A DNA stretch of 64,000 bases from DATFVA01 sp963774455 (GTDB lineage Bacteria > Bacteroidota > Ignavibacteria > Ignavibacteriales > Ignavibacteriaceae), in the NCBI GenBank assembly GCA_963774455.1, contig CAVZFD010000005.1, positions 248,001-312,000 of the forward strand, read 5' to 3'. Below, piece after piece: positions 16,613 to 26,476 of the stretch. How positions within the stretch are numbered: position 1 is the stretch's first letter; every line of letters begins with the position of its first letter. Under the pieces are notes generated by a model. That model was not told the origin of the DNA. It worked only from the letters and a program-made list of their open reading frames with translations, and did no database searches. The translations under genes were made by a program, and so were the position numbers.

Positions 16613-16938
16613 AGAAAGGATCAAAACCTTTCCTCTTTTTTAGCCTCCTGCTCTTTACTTCTTTTATTGTACTGGTTCTTTTTTATGTCGGTATAAAATT
16701 AAAATGTGAAGAGCTCACTAAAGAAAAAATTCTCGCTGAAAAACAGCTTGACCTGAAAAGCAACTGGCAGGTTAACCTGACAGTAAAGGAGCAGTTTCTA
16801 TCCTCGGAAGAAAGGATCACGGAGATCGCAGAAAAAGAACTTGGAATGATTAGAGGAGGTCCCCCGGTACTGAAAGTTAAGGTAGACAAGGAACAAATTG
16901 AACAAATTGAAAACCAGTTAAAAGAAAAGTATGATTAA
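16609..16938 (+). CDS. ftsL: Cell division protein FtsL-like
   Basis: 109 residues with one membrane helix at about 9-29 and a charged periplasmic coiled coil, ending in a Lys/Glu tail. FtsL sequences are poorly conserved. The call rests on topology, size, the segment ERITEIAEKELGMIRG (typical of the FtsL/DivIC group) and position between rsmH and ftsI. It would join FtsQ and a FtsB-type partner in the divisome. It overlaps rsmH by four bases and ftsI by eight. Confidence 0.8.
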   Translation: MKKGSKPFLFFSLLLFTSFIVLVLFYVGIKLKCEELTKEKILAEKQLDLKSNWQVNLTVKEQFLSSEERITEIAEKELGMIRGGPPVLKVKVDKEQIEQIENQLKEKYD

Positions 16939-18931
16939 CCGAAGATTGCTGCTTATAGTCCTTTTTGCTTTTATCAGTTTTGTAATACTGATAATCAAGC
17001 TTGTTGATATCCAGATAGTTAAAAGCGAAGAACTAAGATATTATGCAGAGAGGCAGCAGACTTCAGTAGATAAAATAAGGGCCGAGCGCGGACTGATCTA
17101 TGACAGGAGTAATTCTTTACTTGAATACAACAGGGATGACCTTTCCTTCTTTGCGGATATGCGTATGACGTCTGCATCAGATAAGATTAAAATTGCCGAA
17201 AAATTTGCATCGGTATTCGGGAAATCAAAAACTCATTACCTTAACCTTATGCAAGTAAAAGGAAGGAATGTTTGTCTTGAAAAGAAGGTCTCTGGAGAAA
17301 AAGCAATCCTGTTAAAGAGTGTAAAGATGCCTTCTGTTTTTTCTGTGGATGATCCTACAAGGGTTTATTATTATAAGGATCTTGCTGCGCATATATTGGG
17401 CTATGTGAATAACGATTATCACGGCGTGAGTGGAATAGCCAAAACTTTTGACGATATTCTCTCGGGTGAGGACGGCGCGATGATCGTGGAAAGAGACGCT
17501 ATCGGTGATATGATTACAGTAGAAGAAGAGTTGACAAAACCCGCAGTTCCGGGTCTTAATATTTATCTGACAATTGATAAAGCTTACCAGACGATCCTGG
17601 AGGATGAACTGGCGGCAGGTGTAAAAAAATATGATGCCGAATCAGCTGTCGGTATAATTATGAATCCCAATACCGGTGAGATACTTGCATTAGCCAACAA
17701 CCAGGACTTTGATCCGAACAATTACTGGGATTACTCCGATGACCAGAGAAGGAACAGGGCCATAACCGATACTTATGAACCGGGTTCAACATTCAAATCA
17801 TTTACTCTTGCATCATTGCTGGATCAGAACCTTTGCAGGGAAGATGAAACGGTTTTTGTAGAGAACGGCAGGTATAAAGTTAAGTCGGTTTTTATAAGCG
17901 ATACGCACGAGCATGCTTACCTCTCCGTTAAAGGAATTATTGAACAATCGAGCAATATCGGCATCTCAAAACTAGTTCAGCGTCTCGATGATGAGTCTTT
18001 CTATAAATATGCCCGCGGATTCGGGTTCGGGAACTATACTTCTGTTTCTCTTCCCGGTGAAGTAAAGGGTACCCTGAAAAAACCCGACGAATGGGGCAGT
18101 CTGACGAAAACGTTTATGTCCTTTGGTTATGAGGTAGCAGTTACTCCGCTGCAGCTGATAACAGGGTATTGTGCCCTGGTAAACGGAGGGATTCTATATG
18201 AACCTGGGATATTATTGAAGGAAGTAAATCGTGATGGAAAAGTAGTTGAGAGTAACTCTCCCCGTGAAGTAAGACGGGTTATTTCTGAATCCACTTCTCT
18301 CAGAATGAGGAAACTGCTTACGGGAGTGGTTGAAAACGGTACAGGCAAAAATGCTCAAATTGAAGGTATCTCAGTCGGAGGAAAAACAGGAACCTCACAG
18401 CGAATTATAGACGGGAGTTATTCCAAGGCCAGCTATAATTCTTCATTCATAGGATTCTTTCCCGCAGAGAATCCGCAGATAGTATGTCTCATACTTTTGA
18501 ATTCACCTAAGGTGGGAAGATACGGCGGACTTGCGGCAGCTCCCATTTTTAAAAATGTAGCACAGAGAATTATAGAACGTGATCCCGAAATAATAAAACC
18601 ACTGCAAAATGATAAGATCAACCAGGATCTGAAAGTTGCCGGGGTAAGAAATACTCACGATGATAATGTGGTATATACTAATGCGGCTTACAATTCGCCG
18701 GATCCTGATTTGATTTCTGTTTGCATGGAAAAGAAAATTATGCCTGACCTAATCAGTTATCATATTAAAGACGCTATTTCAATTTTATCCAGACTCGGTG
18801 TAAGATATGTTATGAATGGAACCGGTATGGTTGTATCACAGAGTCTTGCTCCTGGTTCTAAGATCAAAAAAGGTCAGCTATGCAGGCTGGAATGTAAAGA
18901 AATAACTGTCAACGGTCCTGCTGTATATTGA
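16931..18931 (+). CDS. ftsI: Septal peptidoglycan transpeptidase FtsI (class B PBP) with PASTA domain
   Basis: 666 residues. Membrane anchor at about 5-25, dimerisation region with RGLIYDR at about 55-60, and the transpeptidase domain with S286-T-F-K289, S340-S-N and K485-T-G. The last 70 residues form one PASTA domain (MPDLISYHIKDAISIL start), the SpoVD-like form of this protein. It crosslinks septal peptidoglycan together with FtsW, whose gene lies downstream in the same cluster. It overlaps ftsL by eight bases and shares one base with murE (TGATG). Confidence 0.94.
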   Translation: MINRRLLLIVLFAFISFVILIIKLVDIQIVKSEELRYYAERQQTSVDKIRAERGLIYDRSNSLLEYNRDDLSFFADMRMTSASDKIKIAEKFASVFGKSKTHYLNLMQVKGRNVCLEKKVSGEKAILLKSVKMPSVFSVDDPTRVYYYKDLAAHILGYVNNDYHGVSGIAKTFDDILSGEDGAMIVERDAIGDMITVEEELTKPAVPGLNIYLTIDKAYQTILEDELAAGVKKYDAESAVGIIMNPNTGEILALANNQDFDPNNYWDYSDDQRRNRAITDTYEPGSTFKSFTLASLLDQNLCREDETVFVENGRYKVKSVFISDTHEHAYLSVKGIIEQSSNIGISKLVQRLDDESFYKYARGFGFGNYTSVSLPGEVKGTLKKPDEWGSLTKTFMSFGYEVAVTPLQLITGYCALVNGGILYEPGILLKEVNRDGKVVESNSPREVRRVISESTSLRMRKLLTGVVENGTGKNAQIEGISVGGKTGTSQRIIDGSYSKASYNSSFIGFFPAENPQIVCLILLNSPKVGRYGGLAAAPIFKNVAQRIIERDPEIIKPLQNDKINQDLKVAGVRNTHDDNVVYTNAAYNSPDPDLISVCMEKKIMPDLISYHIKDAISILSRLGVRYVMNGTGMVVSQSLAPGSKIKKGQLCRLECKEITVNGPAVY

Positions 18932-20400
18932 TGGAGCTGACTGAGTTAATAAATAGTGTACATGTTATCCAGGTCGTGGGAAATGTTCAGAGGAAAGACG
19001 TTACCGGGATATTTTACGATTCGCGGAAGGTCGTTAAAGGATCTGTATTTGCAGCAGTTAAAGGTTTTAATGTTGACGGGCACAAGTTTATAACCGATGC
19101 CCTGAATAAAGGAGCTGCTGCTGTTGTTCTTGAAGATAATGATGCGGTGCCGGATGAAATTTTTCTCCATGCTAATGCTGCAAAAATACTGGTAAAAGAT
19201 TCAAGACAGGCCCTTGCTGAATTATCGAAAGGCTATTATAAAAATGTATCCGGAAAAATTAAACTGATCGGAATAACAGGAACCAAAGGAAAAACAACTA
19301 CTTCATTTTTAATAAAAAGTATACTTGAAATTGCAGGGAATAAAACCGGAATGATAGGAACGATAGCAAATTATATAGGAGATAAAAAAATAGAATCTTC
19401 GCTTACGACGCCTGAATCAAATGACCTTAATAAGCTTCTGCTTGAGATGTACAACAACGGCTGTAATTACGTCGTGATGGAAGTATCATCTCACTCCCTT
19501 GCCCTAAAACGTGTCTTTGGTCTCAATTTTTCTGCGGCGGCCTTTACAAATATCTCTTCAGATCACCTCGATTTTCATGAGAATTTTGAAAATTATTTAT
19601 CAGCAAAAAAAATACTTTTTGATACCCTGAGTTTGTCTGCATTCGGTGTGTACAATGTTGATGATGAATCTTCCCCAAAAATCATCGAAAATAGAGTGGC
19701 TCCTCTATATTCACTAGGTATGCTGCCGGGTGCAGACTTTAATATTAAAAACATTTCTTACGACCTCGAAGGCACTTATTTCACGATAGAAAGAGACAAT
19801 CAGAATTATGCGGTATCCACATCGCTGGTCGGGGAATTTAATGCATATAATGCGGCCTTTGCCTTTGCTGTGACAACTTTATTGGGAATAGATCCGGACA
19901 CCGCCGTAAAGGGAATAAAGAATGCTCCCCAGGTTCCCGGAAGGTTTGAATTAACAGGCCGAGGCGAGAAGAAAGTTATTATCGATTATTCGCATAATGC
20001 CGACAGTCTTGAAAAGACATTATTAGCGATCAGGAATATCGTTGCCGGTAAGCACCCGGTATATACAGTATTCGGCTGCGGAGGCAACAGGGATAAAACA
20101 AAACGGCCGGTGATGGGAAAGATTGCTTCAGAACTGAGCAGGAAGGTTTTTATTACTTCGGATAATCCAAGGAATGAAAAACCTATGGATATCATCAAAG
20201 AGATTGAAGCAGGAATTGAAAAACAGAACTATCAAATAATAGAGGACAGGGAAGAGGCAATTAAAACAGCAATTAATGAGACTGAACCTGACGCGGTGAT
20301 CCTGGTAGCAGGTAAAGGACATGAAACTTATCAGGAGATAAAAGGAGTTAGAAGACATTTTTCCGATAGGGAAGCGGCTGAGAAGTATTTGAATGTATGA
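18931..20400 (+). CDS. murE: UDP-MurNAc-tripeptide synthetase MurE (meso-DAP type)
   Basis: 489 residues from ATG 18931, which overlaps the ftsI stop as TGATG; a TTG directly before it is unlikely. The ATP site GITGTKGKTTTSF is at about residue 112. The Mur-ligase motif YSHNADSLEKTL and the DNPRNEKP motif follow. DNPR is the known signature of enzymes that add meso-diaminopimelate rather than lysine, so this organism should have DAP-type peptidoglycan. Cytoplasmic. Overlaps murF by four bases. Confidence 0.96.
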   Translation: MELTELINSVHVIQVVGNVQRKDVTGIFYDSRKVVKGSVFAAVKGFNVDGHKFITDALNKGAAAVVLEDNDAVPDEIFLHANAAKILVKDSRQALAELSKGYYKNVSGKIKLIGITGTKGKTTTSFLIKSILEIAGNKTGMIGTIANYIGDKKIESSLTTPESNDLNKLLLEMYNNGCNYVVMEVSSHSLALKRVFGLNFSAAAFTNISSDHLDFHENFENYLSAKKILFDTLSLSAFGVYNVDDESSPKIIENRVAPLYSLGMLPGADFNIKNISYDLEGTYFTIERDNQNYAVSTSLVGEFNAYNAAFAFAVTTLLGIDPDTAVKGIKNAPQVPGRFELTGRGEKKVIIDYSHNADSLEKTLLAIRNIVAGKHPVYTVFGCGGNRDKTKRPVMGKIASELSRKVFITSDNPRNEKPMDIIKEIEAGIEKQNYQIIEDREEAIKTAINETEPDAVILVAGKGHETYQEIKGVRRHFSDREAAEKYLNV

Positions 20401-21785
20401 AAAGGATCGGAATTACAATAGATGATTTGTTCAATTTAAAATCTTCAGTTCTTTATAATCCTGATAATTTCAGGACAATAAGGAACATATCAATAGATTC
20501 AAGAAATATACCCGGCAGCTGCCTGTTTATTGCTGTTAAAGGCGAAAAGTTTGACGGTCACGATTTTATAGATAATGCAGTTTCAAATGGTGCTGTAGCT
20601 GTACTGGTTAATAAACGGATGTTAAAGAAACTGGGGGATATTGATATTCCGGTTGCGGCCGTTGGTGATACAGTAAAGGCTATGGGAGAACTGGCCGGAG
20701 TATGGAGAAAAAAGCTGAGTACGAAAATTATCGGAATAACCGGTAGTGCAGGTAAAACATCAACAAAAGAGATGGTAGCCATGCTTTTAAGTACAAAATA
20801 TAAGGTTAACAAAACCGTTGCAAACCACAACAACCATATTGGTGTTCCTTTGACTCTCTTCAGCACAAATGAAAAGCATGATGTTCTTGTTGCAGAACTA
20901 GGTACAAACCACTTTGGAGAAATTGAATATACGGCAAATATTGCTCTGCCTGATTATGCTATGATAACGAATATCGGTGATTCTCACCTTGAATTCTTTT
21001 TAAATAGAAAAGGAGTTCTTAAAGAAAAAACAGCTTTGTTTAAGGCTACGGCCGAAATGAACGGTACTCTCATTATTAATGAAGATGACAAATTATTAAA
21101 GCAGGAAGCGAAAGACTACAAAAAGAAAGTTACCTACGGCTTCAACTCGAACTCTGCCGTGAGAGGGAAAGTGTGCGGGTATACCGACGATGGAAGACCC
21201 GAGATTGAAATCACTTATAAAAAGAACAAGCTTAAGGTTAATCTGCCGCTATACGGTGAGGCCAATGCTAAAAACTTTCTTGCGGCAGCTGCCGTTGCGT
21301 TTACAATGGGATTATCTGTAAAGGAAGTTTCCCAGGGTTTGAAGAACTTGAAACAAGTTGAGAAAAGGTTAAACGTAAAGCGGCGTAAAAATATTCTCCT
21401 GATCGACGATACTTACAATGCTAGTCCTATCTCAATGAAAGAAGCAATGAATCTTACGGGTAAGATCAAGATGTACGACCGGAAAATAGCAGTACTTGGT
21501 GATATGCGGGAACTTGGAGAGGAAGCTCCCGAACTTCACAGGAAATTAGCTTCTTCGGTTAAAGCAAACAAGTTCAGCGAAGTATACCTGATAGGTCCGC
21601 TGATGAAAAACCTTTATGAAGAATTACAGAAGAAATCTGTTGGTTCCAGGTTCTTCAGCTCACGGAAGAGACTAAAGGATTTCCTTAAGGAACAGGACTT
21701 AAGCAAGTCAGTTATCCTTGTAAAAGGTTCACGCGGAATGAAGATGGAAGAGTTTGTGAAAACTATTGAAGAAAAAGCCGGATAA
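20397..21785 (+). CDS. murF: UDP-MurNAc-tripeptide-D-alanyl-D-alanine ligase MurF
   Basis: 462 residues, usual length. It adds the D-Ala-D-Ala dipeptide to the UDP-MurNAc tripeptide in the cytoplasm. The ATP loop GITGSAGKTSTKEM, the VAELGTNHFGEIE segment and the DDTYNASPISMK motif near residue 340 are diagnostic for MurF. It overlaps the murE stop by four bases and is followed by mraY after three. The D-Ala-D-Ala ligase gene (ddl) is not in this cluster and must be elsewhere. Confidence 0.95.
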   Translation: MKRIGITIDDLFNLKSSVLYNPDNFRTIRNISIDSRNIPGSCLFIAVKGEKFDGHDFIDNAVSNGAVAVLVNKRMLKKLGDIDIPVAAVGDTVKAMGELAGVWRKKLSTKIIGITGSAGKTSTKEMVAMLLSTKYKVNKTVANHNNHIGVPLTLFSTNEKHDVLVAELGTNHFGEIEYTANIALPDYAMITNIGDSHLEFFLNRKGVLKEKTALFKATAEMNGTLIINEDDKLLKQEAKDYKKKVTYGFNSNSAVRGKVCGYTDDGRPEIEITYKKNKLKVNLPLYGEANAKNFLAAAAVAFTMGLSVKEVSQGLKNLKQVEKRLNVKRRKNILLIDDTYNASPISMKEAMNLTGKIKMYDRKIAVLGDMRELGEEAPELHRKLASSVKANKFSEVYLIGPLMKNLYEELQKKSVGSRFFSSRKRLKDFLKEQDLSKSVILVKGSRGMKMEEFVKTIEEKAG

Positions 21786-21788
21786 TAA

Positions 21789-22898
21789 ATGCTCTACTTT
21801 TTATCGGAATATATAAATAAGATATTTAATCCTCCGGGGTTTGATGTTTTCCGGTTTATTACTTTCAGATCGGCTCTGTCTGCAATTACTGCTTTATTTC
21901 TTTCATTTTACCTGGGACCGAAGATAATCCGCAAACTTCAGAAGAACCAGATTGGTGAAGCAAAAAAAATCGATGGTCCTAAGTTCCACTGGTCGAAGGC
22001 AGGCACACCCACAATGGGCGGATTGATGATAATTTTATGTGTGGTCATCCCTGTGCTGCTGTGGTCGGATATATTGAGCATCTATATAATTTTAATACTG
22101 GGAGGAACCATCTGGCTGAGCGGAGTAGGTTTTCTGGATGATTACCTGAAGGTTGTAAAAAAACTTCCGAACGGATTAATAGCGCGTTATAAGCTGCTGG
22201 GACAAGTGATTATAGGTCTGGTTATCGGTTCCGTAATATATTTCGCGCCCCAATTTGAAGGAATACATTCTTTAACAACTGTACCGTTCCTTAAAAATGT
22301 TAATTTTGATTTCTCGATTTTCTATATCCCTGTCGTTGTTTTTATTATAACCGCAACATCAAATGCAGTGAATTTAACAGACGGACTTGACGGTCTTGCG
22401 ATAGGAGTAATCACAATTGTAATGCTTACCCTGGCCATAATCAGTTATATAAGCGGGAACTCGATTTTCTCTAATTATCTGAACATAATATATCTGCCGG
22501 GAGCAGGAGAGCTTACTGTTTTTGTTGCCGCCCTCGTAGGTGCTTCCCTGGGATTTCTCTGGTTCAACTCTTACCCGGCCCAGGTGTTTATGGGGGACAC
22601 AGGTTCGCTGGCGTTGGGCGGGGCTTTCGGAATTCTTGCAGTGCTTATAAAAAAAGAACTCTTGATACCTATACTCGGCGGAATATTTTTTTTGGAGACG
22701 ATCTCGGTTATAATGCAGCGTGTTTATTTTAAAGTAACCAAAAAGAAATATGGTGAAGGCAGGAGAATCTTCAAGATGGCTCCTATCCATCATCACTTTG
22801 AAATGTTGGGCTGGCCTGAGCCTAAAATTGTTATCAGGTTTTATATAATAGCTATTATACTGGCCATAATCAGCCTGGCCTCATTTAAGATAAGATAA
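21789..22898 (+). CDS. mraY: Phospho-MurNAc-pentapeptide transferase MraY
   Basis: 369 residues with about ten membrane segments. MraY transfers phospho-MurNAc-pentapeptide to undecaprenyl phosphate, forming lipid I. Visible motifs are GTPTMGG near the start, DDYLKV, the NLTDGLDGLA catalytic strip, FMGDTGSLALGG and the C-terminal PIHHHFEMLGW. Length agrees with the family. It lies between murF and murD with gaps of three bases on each side. Confidence 0.97.
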   Translation: MLYFLSEYINKIFNPPGFDVFRFITFRSALSAITALFLSFYLGPKIIRKLQKNQIGEAKKIDGPKFHWSKAGTPTMGGLMIILCVVIPVLLWSDILSIYIILILGGTIWLSGVGFLDDYLKVVKKLPNGLIARYKLLGQVIIGLVIGSVIYFAPQFEGIHSLTTVPFLKNVNFDFSIFYIPVVVFIITATSNAVNLTDGLDGLAIGVITIVMLTLAIISYISGNSIFSNYLNIIYLPGAGELTVFVAALVGASLGFLWFNSYPAQVFMGDTGSLALGGAFGILAVLIKKELLIPILGGIFFLETISVIMQRVYFKVTKKKYGEGRRIFKMAPIHHHFEMLGWPEPKIVIRFYIIAIILAIISLASFKIR

Positions 22899-22901
22899 GA
22901 A

Positions 22902-24248
22902 ATGAATATTGCAGGTAAAAAAATAACTATAGTCGGTGCAAAAAGAAGCGGTGCAGGTGCTGCAAAGTTGATAGCCAAACTCGGCGGGCAGCCTTTTGTA
23001 ACAGATACCGCTTCGGGCAAGGTGCTGGACGAATTCCTGGCAAACCTCCGCTCAAATAGAATAGAATTTGAGACCGGAAATCATTCTGAAAGAGCCTATG
23101 ACTGCGACCTGATGGTAGTTAGTCCGGGAGTTCCCTCAGACGCCGATATTATTAAAACTGCCCGCGCGAAAAAAATTAAAATTATCGGTGAGCTCGAACT
23201 GGCAGCTTCTGTCTGCAAAGGCAATATCATTGCTATTACCGGCACCAACGGCAAGACCACCACCACCAGTCTTTGCAGTCATTTATTTAACGTGTGCGGC
23301 AGGAAAACTTATACGGCCGGCAATATAGGATTTGCTTTTTCTGAAATTGCACACGACGTGAAGGAAGATGAATTTGTCGCTCTCGAGGTTTCCAGTTTTC
23401 AGCTTGATCTGATAGATCAGTTCAAACCGAAGGTCGCAATGATCCTGAATATAACCCCTGATCATCTGAACCGATATGAAAATAAACTTAAAAATTATAT
23501 TCAATCTAAAATGAATATTTACAGAAACCAGGATGAAAACGATTTTCTTATTCTGAATACGGACAATGAAACCTTGATGAATTCTGTTCAGAAACATAAG
23601 AGCAGATCTTTTTACTTTTCCCTGAAAGAAACTCTGAATAACGGCACCTACACATCAAATGAGGATATATTTTTCAACAGAGAGGGCAGCCTTGAATTCA
23701 ACTGTAAAGTCTCCGACATCAATCTTATCGGCGAACATAATATTGCAAATGCAATGGCTGTCATAACCGCCGCAAAATTATTCGGTCTTGACAACGACAA
23801 AATTATTAAAGCATTAAGAACCTTTGAGGGTGTTGAGCACAGACTTGAGTTTGTTAGAGAGATTGAAGGAGTAAAATATATTAACGATTCAAAAGCGACG
23901 AACGTTGATTCAGTCTGGTATGCGCTGAAAGGATTTACCGGACAAATATTTCTGATTCTTGGGGGACAGGATAAGGGCAACGATTACAACCAGATCAGAC
24001 CCCTGGTTCTCGAAAAAGTAATTAAGATCTATGCGATAGGTTCTTCTGCTGATAAGGTTTTCAACTTCTTCCATAAAGACATAAAGGTTGAAGTGAAACA
24101 AACTATGGAAGATATTGTGCATGCGGCGAACCTTGAAGCCCGGCCGGGTGATATCGTTTTGCTCTCACCAGCCTGTGCGAGTTTCGATATGTTTGATAAT
24201 TATGAGCACAGAGGAAAAGTATTTAAGGAAGCAGTAAACAAATTATAA
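22902..24248 (+). CDS. murD: UDP-MurNAc-L-alanine:D-glutamate ligase MurD
   Basis: 448 residues. MurD adds D-glutamate to UDP-MurNAc-L-alanine. The N-terminal nucleotide-binding start ITIVGAKRSGAGAAKL, the ATP loop AITGTNGKTTTTSL at about residue 110, the EVSSFQLDLI strip, NDSKATNVDS and LSPACASFDMFDNYEHRG are all family motifs. Its last base is the first base of the ftsW ATG (TAATG), so translation is coupled. Confidence 0.96.
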   Translation: MNIAGKKITIVGAKRSGAGAAKLIAKLGGQPFVTDTASGKVLDEFLANLRSNRIEFETGNHSERAYDCDLMVVSPGVPSDADIIKTARAKKIKIIGELELAASVCKGNIIAITGTNGKTTTTSLCSHLFNVCGRKTYTAGNIGFAFSEIAHDVKEDEFVALEVSSFQLDLIDQFKPKVAMILNITPDHLNRYENKLKNYIQSKMNIYRNQDENDFLILNTDNETLMNSVQKHKSRSFYFSLKETLNNGTYTSNEDIFFNREGSLEFNCKVSDINLIGEHNIANAMAVITAAKLFGLDNDKIIKALRTFEGVEHRLEFVREIEGVKYINDSKATNVDSVWYALKGFTGQIFLILGGQDKGNDYNQIRPLVLEKVIKIYAIGSSADKVFNFFHKDIKVEVKQTMEDIVHAANLEARPGDIVLLSPACASFDMFDNYEHRGKVFKEAVNKL

Positions 24249-25369
24249 TGAAAAAGCTGGCTTTAACAATATTTCTTGACGCATTTGTATTAACCATGTT
24301 GGGACTTGTACTTGTGATGAGTGCAAGCAGTACATACAGCGCCTTTAAGTTTGACAGCCTGTTCCATTTATTTAACTCGCATTTCTTCAAGGTGATCATC
24401 GGGATCTTCCTTATGGTCGGCTTTGCGATGATACCATATGAAATATACAAAGAGTTCAGCAAGCCTGTTTTAATTTCAGCCATTGCACTGCTGGTGCTGA
24501 CGATGATAATCGCTCCAGATATTAAAGGAGCAGGGCGCTGGATAAACATCGGGTTCATGACTTTTCAGCCGGCAGACTTTGCCAGGCTGGCCTTAATAGT
24601 TCACCTTGCAGCTTTATTGGAGAGTAAGGGTAAGGAAATTGAAGATTTTAAGGGCGGATTTATCTATTTATTTATATGGGTAATGATGGTTGCGGGTTTG
24701 ATCTTTATACAGCCGAATCTCAGTAACGGTATTCTCGTTCTCATTATATCTCTGACGATATTATTTGTCGGCGGTGCGAAGATACAGCATATTCTCGGTT
24801 CGATGGGAGTATGTGCATTCGCAGGCGGAATCGGTACAATGCTGTTCTCACACTCGCGTGAAAGAATTGTAACCTTTATTCACAGTTTCAGTAACGGCGG
24901 TGATATAAATATCCAGGTAAAACAGGCATTATTAGGTTTGGGCAGCGGCGGCATTCTTGGTGTTGGAATGGGTCACAGCAGACAGAGCAATCTCTTTCTT
25001 CCCGAGGCTTACGGCGACTTTATATTTGCTATCCTAGGAGAAGAACTGGGGTTCATCGGTTCAGTGATAGTTCTATTTGCTTATCTTGTTCTTTTTACAG
25101 CAGGAATTCTGATTGCAAAAAACTGTAAAGACGTGTTCGGGCAGCTCCTCGCTTTCGGAATTTCAATTTCGGTACTCGTAAATGCATTCATTAACGTTGC
25201 TGTGGCTACCGGATTAGTACCGACAACAGGTCTGCCGCTCCCTTTTATAAGTTACGGAGGCACCTCCCTGATATTTATGTGTATTTCGACTGGAATACTT
25301 GTGAATATAGGGATGACTAATGCAATGTTTCAGAACAGAAAAAACGCTGTTCAATCAGCTCAGGATTAA
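24248..25369 (+). CDS. ftsW: Lipid II glycosyltransferase FtsW (SEDS family)
   Basis: 373 residues with ten predicted membrane segments. SEDS proteins polymerise lipid II and pair with a class B PBP, here FtsI. The motifs KGAGRWINIG, FQPADFARLALI and the C-terminal GLPLPFISYGGTSLI are typical. Start ATG 24248 shares one base with the murD stop. FtsW rather than RodA is supported by its position inside the dcw cluster. Confidence 0.95.
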   Translation: MKKLALTIFLDAFVLTMLGLVLVMSASSTYSAFKFDSLFHLFNSHFFKVIIGIFLMVGFAMIPYEIYKEFSKPVLISAIALLVLTMIIAPDIKGAGRWINIGFMTFQPADFARLALIVHLAALLESKGKEIEDFKGGFIYLFIWVMMVAGLIFIQPNLSNGILVLIISLTILFVGGAKIQHILGSMGVCAFAGGIGTMLFSHSRERIVTFIHSFSNGGDINIQVKQALLGLGSGGILGVGMGHSRQSNLFLPEAYGDFIFAILGEELGFIGSVIVLFAYLVLFTAGILIAKNCKDVFGQLLAFGISISVLVNAFINVAVATGLVPTTGLPLPFISYGGTSLIFMCISTGILVNIGMTNAMFQNRKNAVQSAQD

Positions 25370-25372
25370 ATA

Positions 25373-26476
25373 GTGGCAGCTTCAAAAACAATATACAGGT
25401 TTTTATTTGCAGGGGGAGGAACAGGCGGACATCTGTTTCCGGCTGTTGCTGTTGCCGAAAAGATTAAGGCAAAAATTCCTGAAGCGGATATTTTGTTCGT
25501 TGGTACAAAAAATAAAATAGAAGGAAGGGTAGTCCCGAAGCTTGGATATAAATTCAGATCAATATGGATAAAAGGATTTTCACGGCAATTTAACCTGGAG
25601 AACCTGCTTTTTCCTGTTAAGCTGATTGTATCAATGTTTCAGTCGCTGATTATTAATATGAGTTTTAAACCAAAGGTGGCTATCGGTTCCGGCGGATACG
25701 TCTCAGGTCCGGCGATCTGGGGCTCTTCTGTTATGGGGGCTAAGATTATACTCCTTGAGCAGAACAGTTATCCGGGAGTAACCACGAGACTACTTGAAAG
25801 ATATGCTGATGAAATTCATGTAAGTTATTCTGATTCGGAAAAGTATTTGAAATCAAAGAATAAAATTAAGGTAACCGGAAATCCCGTACGTGAGAGTCTC
25901 GGTGAGCTGAACAAAGAAAAAGCGCTAAAATATTTTAAGCTATCACCGGATACAAAAACGATACTGGTATTGGGCGGGAGCCTAGGTGCGGCTTCAATTA
26001 ATGAAGCTATTGCTGCTTCGGTTAAAGTTTTCAAGGATAAAAATCTCCAGTTAATATGGCAGACAGGAAGCATATATTATGAAAAGTATAAAAACCTTAA
26101 CGGTATTGGAGTTATTGTCGTTCCCTTTATTGAAGACATGAACCTGGCATATTCGGCTGCCGATATGGTTGTTGCAAGAGCCGGGGCCACTACCATAGCC
26201 GAACTGCTCGTACTTGGAATACCGTCTGTATTGATTCCGTCGCCAAATGTTGCAGAGAATCACCAGTACTTTAACGCCAAATCTCTGGAAGATGAAGATG
26301 CTGCTTTACTAATTGAGGATAAAAATGTTAAGAATGTATTGGCTGATAAAATAATTTCGACAATATTTGATTCCAACAGATTAGAAATTTTGAAAACGAA
26401 TTCTTTAAAAATGGCAAAGCCTGATGCTGCCTCATTAATTGCAGATAGTGCAATAAAATTTGCAGATAGTTTATGA
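25373..26476 (+). CDS. murG: UDP-GlcNAc:lipid I N-acetylglucosaminyltransferase MurG
   Basis: 367 residues from GTG 25373. MurG makes lipid II on the inner face of the membrane. The GT-B fold motifs are visible: AGGGTGGHLFPA at the start, GSGGYVSGPA, the acceptor-side EQNSYPGVTTRLL, GNPVRES, the second glycine loop LVLGGSLGAASINEA and the C-terminal ENHQYFNAKSLE. It overlaps the next gene (PH-like membrane protein) by four bases. Confidence 0.96.
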   Translation: MAASKTIYRFLFAGGGTGGHLFPAVAVAEKIKAKIPEADILFVGTKNKIEGRVVPKLGYKFRSIWIKGFSRQFNLENLLFPVKLIVSMFQSLIINMSFKPKVAIGSGGYVSGPAIWGSSVMGAKIILLEQNSYPGVTTRLLERYADEIHVSYSDSEKYLKSKNKIKVTGNPVRESLGELNKEKALKYFKLSPDTKTILVLGGSLGAASINEAIAASVKVFKDKNLQLIWQTGSIYYEKYKNLNGIGVIVVPFIEDMNLAYSAADMVVARAGATTIAELLVLGIPSVLIPSPNVAENHQYFNAKSLEDEDAALLIEDKNVKNVLADKIISTIFDSNRLEILKTNSLKMAKPDAASLIADSAIKFADSL